Origin: Neocallimastix lanati (nom. inval.)
Taxonomy: Eukaryota > Neocallimastigomycota > Neocallimastigomycetes > Neocallimastigales > Neocallimastigaceae
Direction: 5' to 3'
Length of the DNA: 64,000 nt
Assembly (NCBI GenBank): GCA_016946835.1
Contig: JACVTC010000010.1
Location: forward strand, 437,501 to 501,500
Shown: positions 54,174-64,000 of the stretch, one piece after another
Numbering within the stretch: position 1 is the stretch's first letter
Layout: every line of letters begins with the position of its first letter
Program-made: the position numbers and the translations under genes
The notes under the pieces: generated by a model
What the model was told of the DNA's origin: nothing
The model's database searches: none
What the model saw: the letters and a program-made list of their open reading frames with translations, nothing else

Positions 54174-55781
54174 ATGAAATCATATATATTAACAATAATT
54201 GTTGGATTATTTATTCAATATATAAATGCGTTTCCTCAGAATCAACTTCCAAGTAATGCAATTATTGTAGCAAAGGATGGATCTGGAAAATTTAATTCAG
54301 TCCAAGCTGCCGTTAACTCTTTATCAAATTCAGCTAATTCTGAAAGAGTTATTTATATTAAAAATGGAACTTACAACGAACAAGTTACAATTCAAAAAGA
54401 TTTCGTTACTTTAATTGGTGAAAATAAAGATAAGGTTATTATTACTAACAATTTAAATAACGCTAAAACCGGCAGTAGTTCTGAATGTGCTACTGTTAAG
54501 GCTAAATGTAATAATTTTAAGGCATTTGATATTACTTTTGAAAATACTGCACCATTCCCAGGAAACAATGCTCAAGCTCCAGCCTTCTATTCCTATGGTA
54601 ATAAGCACTATATTGAAAATTGTAACTTTTTAAGTTACCAAGATACTTTACTTTCATATCACGGTACACAATACTTTAAAAATTGTTTTATTCGTGGTTT
54701 AACTGATTTCATTTGGGGTTTTGGTCGTGCCGCTTTCGAAAACTGTAATCTTCATGTTGTTTCCAAGGGTGGTAAGAACACTGGTTATTTAACTGCTAAT
54801 GGTAATGAAGATGGTAATTTCAGAGAAGGTGGTTTCCTCATTACTAATTCTAAAGTTACTACAGATGGTGCTAATTTCTATCTTGGTCGTTTATGGAAAA
54901 AGAATTGTTATGTTATTTTTGATAAGACTGAATTCCCAGGTGATAAGATTGTTAAGGAAGGTTGGTTAACCTTCACAGGTAATGATAATTACAAAAATAC
55001 TTCAAAGGTTGGTGAATATCAATGTAAAGGTAATAATTATAATATGAATGGTCGTGTTCCATGGTCTACTAAATTTGACAGTGCTCCATCAGTTGCTAGT
55101 TTCCTTGGTGGTGATCTTTCATTTGCTACTAGTACAGTTTACAAGGGTTCAGGTTCTAGTTCTAACACTACTAACAATAATCCAGCTCCAGCTCAAAATA
55201 ATACTCCAGCTCAAAATAATACTCCAGCTCAAAATAATACTCCAGCTCAAAATAATACTCCAGCTCAAAATAATACTCCAGCTCAAAATAACCCAGCTCC
55301 AGCTCAAAATAATGCTCCAGTTACAAATAACCCAGCTCCAGCTCCAGCTCCAAATACTAATAATGGCAATAACAACGGTTTTAATTGGAATAGCTGGGGT
55401 AATTTCAACTGGAATAACTGGGGAAACAACAATAATAATAATATTTGGGGAAATAATAACTGGTGGAATAACTGGGCCAACAATAATAAAGCTCCAACAA
55501 ACAATGCTGCCAACAATAATTGGAATAATTGGGGAGGAAATTGGGGAGGTTTCTGGAAACGTAATAATAAAAGTAGTGAAAAGAAAGAAATTAAGAAGGA
55601 AGAAAAACCAGTTGAAGTAACAAAAGAAAGTATTAAAAAAGATACAAAGAAAATAGATAAAGTTAAAAGAGAATGTTTACCATTACACGCCCAATGTGGT
55701 GGTAATGATTATAAGGGATCTACCTGTTGTATGCAAGGTATATGTACAGTAATTAATGAATGGTACTCTATTTGTATTTAA
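54174..55781 (+). CDS. Secreted pectin methylesterase with CBM1, gene 2 (intronless)
   Basis: 535 residues, carbohydrate esterase family 8. Signal peptide at residues 1-19 (ending INA-FP). CE8 domain about 25-320 with [53 protein letters not shown] and LGRLWKKNC carrying the catalytic Gln, two Asp and Arg/Trp. The linker has five to six TPAQNN repeats, then a Trp/Asn/Gly-rich segment (WNNWG repeats), a Lys/Glu-rich stretch (KKEIKKEEK), and the CBM1 at 500-535 (HAQCGG...STCCMQGIC...WYSIC). It lacks the intron that genes 1 and 3 share at the same codon. It lies on the same strand as the other two. Physical role: demethylate pectin while attached to plant cell-wall cellulose. Confidence 0.94.
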   Translation: MKSYILTIIVGLFIQYINAFPQNQLPSNAIIVAKDGSGKFNSVQAAVNSLSNSANSERVIYIKNGTYNEQVTIQKDFVTLIGENKDKVIITNNLNNAKTGSSSECATVKAKCNNFKAFDITFENTAPFPGNNAQAPAFYSYGNKHYIENCNFLSYQDTLLSYHGTQYFKNCFIRGLTDFIWGFGRAAFENCNLHVVSKGGKNTGYLTANGNEDGNFREGGFLITNSKVTTDGANFYLGRLWKKNCYVIFDKTEFPGDKIVKEGWLTFTGNDNYKNTSKVGEYQCKGNNYNMNGRVPWSTKFDSAPSVASFLGGDLSFATSTVYKGSGSSSNTTNNNPAPAQNNTPAQNNTPAQNNTPAQNNTPAQNNTPAQNNPAPAQNNAPVTNNPAPAPAPNTNNGNNNGFNWNSWGNFNWNNWGNNNNNNIWGNNNWWNNWANNNKAPTNNAANNNWNNWGGNWGGFWKRNNKSSEKKEIKKEEKPVEVTKESIKKDTKKIDKVKRECLPLHAQCGGNDYKGSTCCMQGICTVINEWYSICI

Positions 55782-56297
55782 TCCGAATAATTAAATATAA
55801 TCAAATCATTAAAGTATTTTTAAAAATATTTTTTAATCTAAATAGTATTTTTTTTTATATATATTAACGAATTAATAAAATTTAAATCATTTCATAAATG
55901 TAAAATAATAAATTTGATAATCATTTAATAATTATATTATATATAAAACATTAATATTGTATAAATTTAAAAAAAAAAAATAAAATTTATTTATAATTAA
56001 TAATAAATAATTAATAAAGAATTAATAAGTAATTAATTAAAAATAAAATTAATATTTTTATTTTTAATAAAATTATATTCTATAGATTTATAATTTGGAA
56101 GTTTTAATGTGTTATTCTATTATAAATATTATTTATTTTATTATCATAATAAAAATTATATTTTATTTATAAATAATAAATATTATTATTTGATATTTTT
56201 TTATGCCACAGAAAAATATGAAATAGATTTTAAATTTATAAATTTATATATAAGAAAGAAATATATAATATTTTCTGTTAAAAATAAAGTTAAATAT

Positions 56298-56449
56298 GTT
56301 TATAATTAATAAATTTACAATATAAAAAATTAATTTAATTAAATCATAATTTAGAATATTATTGTAAGATAATGTTTATAATTAATAAATTTACAATATA
56401 AAAAATAAATTTAATTAAATCATAATTTAGAATATTATTGTAAAATATA
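56298..56449 (+). repeat. 76-bp tandem duplication
   Basis: 56298-56373 and 56374-56449 are nearly identical (GTTTATAATTAATAAATTTA...AGAATATTATTGTAA). Confidence 0.9.
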
Positions 56450-56640
56450 TACAAATGTGATACAATGTAAATAATATAAAGGTGACACATGTTATTAAAA
56501 GAATAACCTAAATAATAATGTAGATCAATGTATTTAAATATACAATAATATAAATTATGTAGAAAAAATAGAACAGTTTTAAAATAAATATTATAATAGA
56601 ACATTTTAGTATAATTGGTTGTAGAATTCTTAATTATCTT

Positions 56641-56782
56641 TATCTTTAGCTTAAATTCATTAACATAATAAATATAAATAAATAATAATAAATAAAATAT
56701 TTTAATATCATTATCTTTAGCTTAAATTCATATACATAATAAATCTAAATAAATAATAATAAATAAAACATTTTAACATTTT
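56641..56782 (+). repeat. 71-bp tandem duplication
   Basis: TATCTTTAGCTTAAATTCAT and the following A/T block occur at 56641 and again at 56712 with a few changes. Confidence 0.85.
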
Positions 56783-57934
56783 ACATTTTTAAAATTCTCT
56801 TTTTTTTTCTTTTTTTTTAATAATATTAAGTGTTTGAAAATAGTAATACTTCTAACAAACTTTCAGTTATTATATATAATAAGATTTTGAAATAAATGAA
56901 ACTTTTAAAAAAATATATTACAGATCTGCAATTTTAAAAACTTAATGAATTAAACATGAAGATCACTATTCTTTTTTGGTTTATAGTTTAAATAAATTAA
57001 ATCAATAGGATTTAACATTGAATATTCTTCTTCAAATAAGTTGTCTTCCATTATTTTAATATTTATTTTATTATATTAATTATATTTTAAATCTAAAATC
57101 TAAAAAAAATTTCCTAATTTTGAATTTAAAAAAAAAAAAACTGAACATAAAATTTAAATAATAAATAAAAATTTTTATTTACAAATATTTTTTCATGGAG
57201 GACATATAATTATTTTCCTTTTTATTTTTATTTTTTTTAATTTTTTTTTTTTTTTTTATTTCTTCTTCTATAAATACGAAAAGTTATTTCATGGAATTAT
57301 TGAAATCATTTTTATATCTAATTATTAATGCATTTTAATATTTTTGTAAAATTTATTATTCTATTTTATAAAAATTATATTAATAAATGAATAATATAAA
57401 TATTAATAAATTCATTATAATAAAATTATAAATAATAATAATGCATTCTTATAAACTTTTGTTTTTTAAAATTAATTTTCCAATATTTAAAAATTTTATA
57501 TAAAATTATTATTATATAATCATTTAATTATTTTTAATATTATTAATTATAATCTTTATGCGTTATTAATAAATTTAAATAAAAGTAATAATTTTTATAT
57601 CATTTATTTATTTATTTTTAAATATTAATATTTTAACAATAGTTTAATTTTATCACTATTTATTTTGATTAATAGTCTAAAAGAAAGAAAGAAAAAAAAC
57701 TGCTATATAATATTTATATTATTTATTTTTAATAATCTTCTTTATATATTATTAATTATTTTTTATAATTTGATAATAATTATTTTTATCATATTTTAAT
57801 ATTATTTAAAAATAAATAATCATGTGGAAATGATTTTTTATTTTATTTTTGAATTCTTATTGTAATACCTTTTTTGTTTATATATTGAAAAATAATATAA
57901 ATAATAAGATTTTAATATTTATATATTATTCAAT

Positions 57935-57973
<39 letters not shown>

Positions 57974-59280
57974 AAGAATAATTTAATATTTTAATAATAC
58001 ATTTATTTTATTATTTTTATTTTTGGAAATTTTTAATGAATACACATTAATTATATTTATATAATGATTAATTATATTAATTTATTTACATGGAATATAT
58101 TATTTCTTTTTTGATCAAACATAAATTATAAAATAAGCTATAATTAAAATTAAAAAATATATTTTTAAAATTGAAAATATCTACATATAGAAGCAAATAA
58201 TGAAAGTAAATTATTTTTATTTTAAATTTTACTGAATAAAAAAATATATTCCATTTTTTTCACAATGGTATAAATTACTAAAGTTGAATTACTCTCTTTT
58301 TCTATCATTTTCATAATTAATAAATTAAAAGTCAACAATAAAATTACTGTGTAATTAATTTATTACAATTAAATAAATTAAAAGTTTTTATGAATGATTG
58401 CAAATTTCTTAAAATAATTATAATAAATATATTTTTTTAACATATATATAAATGTTGACATAGTAAAATACAGATTCAAAAATGCGGTAAATAAAAATAA
58501 TTATATTAGAATTATGAATAAATAAGCAATTAATTACTTTTTAATTTTTTAAAAACTAATATAAATATTCTTTTTTTTTTTTTTTGTATTGTTTAAAAAT
58601 GATACAAATGATACATTTTCTATTTACATGAAAACAAATTAGTTTTTATTATATATTAAACTTTTTGAAATTTTACAATATTTTATTAAATCTATAAAAA
58701 AACAAAACAAATATATATTTTAATTTAAATTATTTAAGGTTTAAAATACAATTATAATTAAATTAATTAATTAATTTATAAATAAATATAATTTTCCATT
58801 TTAATTTAAATAGTCATATATTAAATTTTTATATAATATAATAAATATTTTATAAATACATTGTATTTTTAAACATTAATACTTAATTTATTTACACTAA
58901 AAATAAAAATACATTATTCCATTTAATTATGAAAAATTATAAAATAAAAATTTTATATTATTTTTATCAATATATTTGCCGTATTAAAACGGAATATTAT
59001 ATTTTTATGTAATTTAAATGTAAATATTTTATTGTAATATATTAATATATTTAATTATAATATATATAATACTAATAATTTATATTTTTTTTTCTAAATA
59101 TTATTTATATTTATTTAAAAAAGAAAAAATATACATATTATACTAAATTGTTATTGAAAGAAAAAAAAATAATATAAAAGTTAAAAAATTTCCTTTAAAT
59201 TTTACTATCATCAATTTTTATTGTAAATATTTAATAATTTAACTAGAATATTTTTTTTTTAGTAATATTAATATTATAAA

Positions 59281-60820
59281 ATGAAATTATATTTATTCAA
59301 TATTTTATTATTATACTTTATTCAAAGTATATTAGCTTTTCCACAAAATAAACTTCCAAGTAATGCAATTATTGTTGCTAAGGATGGATCTGGAAAATAC
59401 AAAACTGTAAATATATGAAATTTTTATTATTATAAGTAAAAATAATTACAATTTAAAAATGTTAGTATTGAAATTTAAAAAATAAAATATATATAAATAT
59501 TAATATAACAATTGTTATTATTTTTTTTTTTTTTTTGTAAAGGTTCAAGCTGCTATTAATTCTTTATCCAAATCTGCTAATTCTGAACGTGTCATTTATA
59601 TTAAAAATGGTAAATATAGTGAACAAGTTTCAATTCAAAAAGATTTCGTTACTTTAATTGGTGAAAATAAAGATAAAGTTATTATTACATATAACTTAAA
59701 TAATGCTAAAACTGGTAGTAGTTCTGAATGTGCTACTGTTAAAGCTAAATGTAATAATTTTAAGGCATTTGATATTACTTTTGAAAATACTGCACCATTT
59801 CCAGGAAACAATGCTCAAGCTCCAGCCTTCTATTCCTATGGTGATAAACACTATATTGAAAATTGTAACTTTTTAAGTTACCAAGATACTTTACTTTCAT
59901 ATCACGGTACTCAATACTTTAAGAATTGCTATATTCGTGGTTTAACTGATTTCATTTGGGGTTTTGGTCGTGCGGTATTCGAAAACTGTAATCTTCATGT
60001 TGTTTCCAAGGGTGGTAAAACTACAGGTTACTTAACTGCTAATGGTAATGAAGATGCTAACTTTAAGAAAGGTGGTTTCCTCATTACTAATTCTAAAGTT
60101 ACTAGTGATGGGGCCAAATTTTACCTTGGTCGTTTATGGAAAAAGAATTGTTATGTTATTTTTGATAAGACTGAATTCCCAGGTGATAAGATTGTTAAGG
60201 AAGGTTGGTTAACCTTCACAGGTAATGATAGTTACAAAAATACTTCAAAGGTTGGTGAATATCAATGTAAAGGTAATAAATACAGTATGAATGGTCGTGT
60301 TTCATGGTCTACTAAATTTAATAGTGCCCCATCAATTTCTAGTTTCCTTGGTGGTGATATTTCTTTTGCTTCTAAGACTGTTTACAAAAATTCAAGTTCT
60401 AACAACACCAATAATAGCAATAACAACAACAAGAATACTAGCAATAATAATACTAATAATAGTAATAACAACAACAAGAACACTAGCAATAATAACAATA
60501 ACAATAATAACAACAAAAATGTAACTACAACCATTAAAAAGACTACTACTGTTGTAAAAACTAATCCAACCAACAGCAATAATAATAGTAATAACAACAA
60601 TTGGAATAATTGGGGATGGAACTGGTGGAACCCAACCACTAACAACGCAGCTGCTAATAATAACAACAACAGAAGCAATAATAATAATAATAATTCTAAT
60701 AATAATAAGAAATGTAGCCAATTATATTACCAATGTGGAGGTAGAGGTTTCAAAGGTCCTACATGTTGTAGTAAAGGAAGCTGTAAAAAGATGAATGATT
60801 GGTTCTCTATGTGTGTATAA
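59281..60820 (+). CDS. Secreted pectin methylesterase with CBM1, gene 3
   Basis: Two exons, 59281-59406 and 59543-60820, encode 467 residues. Signal peptide 1-19 (ending ILA-FP), then [22 protein letters not shown] up to the splice site. Exon 2 continues VQAAINSLSKS and carries the CE8 catalytic motifs ([49 protein letters not shown]). It is the closest relative of gene 2. The linker differs: Asn/Ser/Lys runs from AAT/AAC repeats, TTIKKTTTVV, a WNNWGWNWWNP segment, and more Asn. A CBM1 closes the protein (YYQCGGRGFKGPTCCSKGSC...WFSMC). No Met occurs in exon 2 until residue 290, so simple frame calling would find only the last third. Confidence 0.92.
59407..59542 (+). other. Intron of pectin methylesterase gene 3
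   Basis: 136 bp, GTAAAT...TTGTAAAG, with a long poly-T just before the 3' splice site. It interrupts the same codon boundary (after codon 42) as the intron of gene 1. Confidence 0.9.
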
Positions 60821-61513
60821 ATAAACTATTATTAGAAATAAATATCATTACATATTTATATATATATTTTAAAAAATTAAAAAAAAAAATATTATAATTT
60901 TATAATATATTTATAAAAAAAAATTTTTTTAAATAAAAATTTTATATAAAATAAAGTTTAAAAATTGTAATTAATATATATTTTAGATATAAGTCTTTTT
61001 TTTTTATCGTTTCTTCAATGAATTTTGAATATAGAAATATTAATAATAAATAATATTTTTAAAATAATATCATTAAAAATGGGCAAAAACATGGAATATT
61101 TAATTTTGTATATCTTTTATTATTTATTATTATTACTATATTATTTTATAATTAGTTGTAAATATTAATAAAAAAGTTTTATTAAAATCATAATTTCTTC
61201 TTTTATATTAATTATAAAGAATTTTTTATATTATTGATTAATTATAAATCATTACTGCATTAAATAGAACAGTAAAGGGAAAAAAAACAAAAATAAAGAA
61301 AAGTAAAATTTCTATTAATTAATATTAAAATTATTTTATTTAAAGTTTTATTACATGGAAAATAAACTATTAAGAAAAATTATATATATATTTCAAACAA
61401 ATTTAACTTTATATATTAATTATATCGATATTTCAAAATATTGTGATTTTGAGGTTCATACTGAAAATAAGTTACATAGTTAATTTTAAAACAATTTACT
61501 AATGTATAAATAT
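60821..61513. other. A/T-rich stretch
   Basis: 3' flank of the third esterase gene and insertion site of the next LINE; no gene seen. Confidence 0.7.
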
Positions 61514-61524
61514 TCTGTGATGAA

Positions 61525-63249
61525 AAGGTACATAGATGGGCTAATTTAAATGAAATGACTTTTGGTATTGAAAAATGTGCAACTATGGTTATAAAACCAA
61601 TGAACTTCCAATCTCCTCCGAACTATAGTGACCCAACCTTCTATTTAGGAATGAATGCTATTCCTAAAGTTTCTAGTTATATTTATCTTGGTATTCCTTT
61701 TTCTGATGATCTCTTACTAGAACACATTATATCTCACATGCATTTTAAAGTTAGAAAATCCCTTCTTTCATTTACACATTTCTTCTCAAATAAACTTATC
61801 CCTATTGCATACAAGAAAAAAAGTTCTTCAATCCTTTGTTATTAGTAAAGTAATTTATTATTCTCCTTTACTTGGTTCAAACAAATCTAGAACGGCCAGA
61901 ATTCAAACATTAATTAATACTGGTCTATTTTGGTGTATCCGGCTCCTTCTCTAAAAATGGTAAAACAAGTTCAGAAGACAATGACTATATTAGACATAAT
62001 TCTACTATGAGTACTTATGCTTTATCTCGAGATCTAAGCATTCCTCCTATTGCTGGTATCTGCGCAGCCTTACAGATTAAATCTTTTGCAAAATGGAGTA
62101 AATCAAACTGTATTATAAAAAAGGATCTTATTAAATCTATTCCCAAAATGCATCATTATTCCTGTACTAAAGAATCAAGAACACTGTATAAAAAAATCAA
62201 AAAATATAAATGTGAAAAATATGACGATATTTTAGAACGTTACTGGAAATCAGTTGCCAAATTTCAAGGTATTAAAGGTCAAAATTACGATTGTAATAAG
62301 TTCTCAAACAATAAAGCTTTAATTATGCATAGCTTAAAATATCCCCAACTCAACTTAGGGTTTTCATGGATTATACGTTTACGATGTGGTTATAAATACA
62401 ATACTACTATTGCTATCAGAATAGGTAGAGTTTCAGAAGATTGTTCCAAGTCTTGCCCCTGTTGTGGCGAAGATAAACAATCTTTTGAACATTGGATTTT
62501 TAAATGCGATGCTCTTGCATCTTTTAGATGGAATTCTTTAAATTTCATCGATGATCTCTATGTTTTATTCCTTAGGAAGATTAGAGCGTTTAATCCTATT
62601 TCTTCCTATGACTCTATTTCTAATTTTGAAGATTATATCAATCATTATATATATTTGTTCCTTCTTGGTGGGACTTTAGTTTTAAATGAGCTACATTTCG
62701 ATAGTGGGGAACAGAGACAATTAAATGAACTACTTTTCAAAGGTTCATCTGAGTCACCTGTTCCAAAAATTGTGGGCTTGGCGGAATTCTTAACAAGTGC
62801 AATACCTATCATAAGTAGTTCGTTTGAGCTATTATTTGATAGGTATTGCAAAATACCAAACTTATCCAAGAGCGTCGACGTCGTACTGATAAGGCATAAT
62901 GATAATACAGGATCGTCATCTATTTCTACGAAGGATGAATCTTGCCCTAGTAGTTCAATAAATGATGAATCCGGGGAGAGTTTAGTGGACACCACACTAT
63001 CTATTTTAAAGATGTTACTTCTAGGTTTTATTTCTTTTTTATTTGTTAGGAAGGGAAAAATTCCCGCATAGTACAACTTGCCGAAATACATAGTATTTTC
63101 GAGTTTTTTTATTTTTTTATTTTTTAATTTTTTTATTTTTAATTTCAAATGTACTTTTCACCTACATGTATTTTTTAAAATAAAATTAATAAAGTTAATA
63201 AAGTTTTGGAAGTGTATTCTCTTCCCTGTCTAAAAAAAAAAAAAAAAAA
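61525..63249 (+). mobile_element. 5'-truncated LINE insertion
   Basis: Flanked by an 11-bp target duplication TCTGTGATGAA (61514-61524 and 63250-63260) and ending in an 18-base poly-A after CTGTCT. It begins in the last third of the reverse transcriptase, so reverse transcription stopped early, the usual fate of LINE copies. The 3' untranslated region has AATAAAG twice. Confidence 0.88.
61530..63071 (+). pseudogene. LINE reverse transcriptase end, zinc knuckle and C-terminal domain
   Basis: It begins with HRWANLNEMTFGIEKC, equal to the LINE at 49480-49540. A frameshift occurs in the A run near 61820, and another break near 61940-62000. 62007-63071 is then a 354-codon open frame with YALSRDLSIPP, HYSCTKESRTL, a CCHC-like knuckle (CPCCGEDKQSFEHWIFKC) and the family's unnamed C-terminal domain (LNELHFDSGEQRQL, VGLAEFLTSAIPI, SKSVDVVLIRH). 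It adds a Ser-rich stretch and a hydrophobic end (LLLGFISFLFV). It is clearly diverged from the full-length LINE, so it represents a separate subfamily. Confidence 0.88.
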
Positions 63250-63383
63250 TCTGTGATGAATATTATGATAAAATAGTTAACATATTAATTTTTAAACTTA
63301 CAAATTTACTTTATATGCTTATTCAATTATTAAAATAAAATAAATTGCTTTGTTCTTTTTTTTTTTTTTTAAATTTTGATATC

Positions 63384-64000
63384 CAGTAATATGAACAGTT
63401 TTTCTAAGTCCATTGAGGGTTGATAGAAAAGAACCTATATCAGGTGTAATAATTACAGTTTTCTATAATTCTGATGATAATAGATAAATATCTTTTCTTA
63501 AATGGCTACTAGTACAAAGAAAGAAAAATTTGGATTATAGGAAAACTATTGAAAGTGAACCTGATGTTTTATACTGCTTTAAACTGGATATATGGTAATA
63601 TTAGAGTTGTTATAATTAATAGTATCATGTAGTTTCTACCTATTATCATTGTAATAAATTTATTTTATCTTTTACTTAAAAATTATTTTGTGTATGTAAT
63701 TATACTCATTTAGTTTATTTAATGACATATAGTCTATGGAATCACTCAAAGTGTTCTTTAGGTAATATTTATATTTCCTCTGTGAAACACTCATTATATG
63801 TTCGATATACATTCTCTGAAGTTTTCACATGGCTTCAGAACCATACTTATCATCCATCTATTCTTCTTGGAAACTTTAACATGAGTATCGCTGATTTACA
63901 AGACAAGTTAATAAATAGTACCCTTTGGTAATTGTTTTGTTCTTTAAATTAATAAATTCACCTATTTCATGGACTAGAGGTAGATATCCGGCTTACTTAT
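63384..64000 (+). mobile_element. LINE 5' end, internally shortened, continuing past the window
   Basis: 63384-63665 matches the LINE 5' region at 45861-46140 (TCCATTGAGGGTTGAT, AACCTGATGTT, ATCATGTAGTTTCTAC). After about 55 bases it jumps into the endonuclease: 63722-63931 encodes LGNIYISSVKH and PSILLGNFNMS, equal to GNIYVPTVTH and PSILVGDFNIS at 47575-47695. About 1.3 kb of the expected sequence between is missing. The endonuclease Asp of GDFN is Asn here. A stop at 63929 precedes FTWARDG-like remains (ISWTRGRY) at the window edge. Confidence 0.75.

Larger units (their letters stand above)
55782..59280. other. A/T-rich stretch with two tandem duplications
   Basis: 3.5 kb without a gene. 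Frames at 56109 and 56359 are Tyr/Phe/Ile low complexity. Two short duplications (56298-56449 and 56641-56782) and homopolymers are the only structure seen, for example a poly-T at 57939-57968. Confidence 0.7.

Noticed and set aside
60287-60820. Separate Asn-rich protein with a CBM1
   Set aside because: It is only the last part of pectin methylesterase gene 3, called short because exon 2 lacks an earlier Met.
63710-63722. TTAGTTTATTTAA inside the last LINE, equal to the 13-bp target duplication at 45848
   Set aside because: With this base composition the match can be chance; the neighbouring sequence does not correspond to a LINE junction there.

Overview
The window looks like nuclear DNA of an anaerobic gut fungus (Neocallimastigomycota), or a close relative. 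Intergenic DNA is almost pure A and T, with long homopolymers and trinucleotide runs, while true coding regions stand out by richer base composition. There are secreted pectin methylesterases ending in a fungal CBM1 cellulose-binding module, introns are short GT..AG, and copia, chromodomain gypsy, LINE and MULE elements sit side by side. Species cannot be read from the sequence.

Layout. (1) 1-7592 is transposon territory: a MULE-type DNA transposon (940-5506) with about 53-bp terminal inverted repeats, a frameshifted FLYWCH/MULE transposase and large internal satellites; a small MITE-like unit (5525-5815); and a LINE scrap (7206-7592). (2) 7593-39172 is an array of five intact O-acetylhomoserine sulfhydrylase (OAHS, MET17-type) genes at 8413 (-), 13688 (+), 18116 (+), 33795 (-) and 37760 (+), plus a decayed sixth copy at 10785-11225 (-). 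Between copies 3 and 4 sits a nested pair of retrotransposons. A Ty1/copia element (21369-33285, minus strand) lies in an AT-rich tetranucleotide microsatellite and is itself interrupted, just after the YVDD box of its reverse transcriptase, by a chromodomain Ty3/gypsy element (22619-29239, plus strand). Both have LTR pairs that look identical and clear 5-bp target duplications. (3) 39173-64000 holds three plus-strand pectin methylesterase genes (43612-44929, 54174-55781, 59281-60820), all secreted with a CBM1 tail, interleaved with at least eight LINE-derived pieces. These include one full-length but broken LINE (45861-51072) with a 13-bp target duplication.

Biology. The OAHS enzymes would assimilate sulfide into homocysteine. 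The pectin methylesterases would act outside the cell, de-esterifying pectin while held on cellulose by CBM1. Everything else is mobile-element history. The two young LTR elements each carry a lesion (an in-frame TAA in the copia protease; a loss of roughly 100 codons of gypsy reverse transcriptase) even though their LTR pairs look undiverged. Either they were moved by proteins of intact relatives or the lesions came after insertion.

The most notable observations are the OAHS array with its mosaic fifth copy; tRNA-like A and B boxes inside the gypsy LTR; a copia primer-binding site matching the anticodon arm of tRNA-Lys(CUU); and an uncharacterised C-terminal domain in the LINE family. I see no CRISPR array, rRNA gene or canonical tRNA gene.
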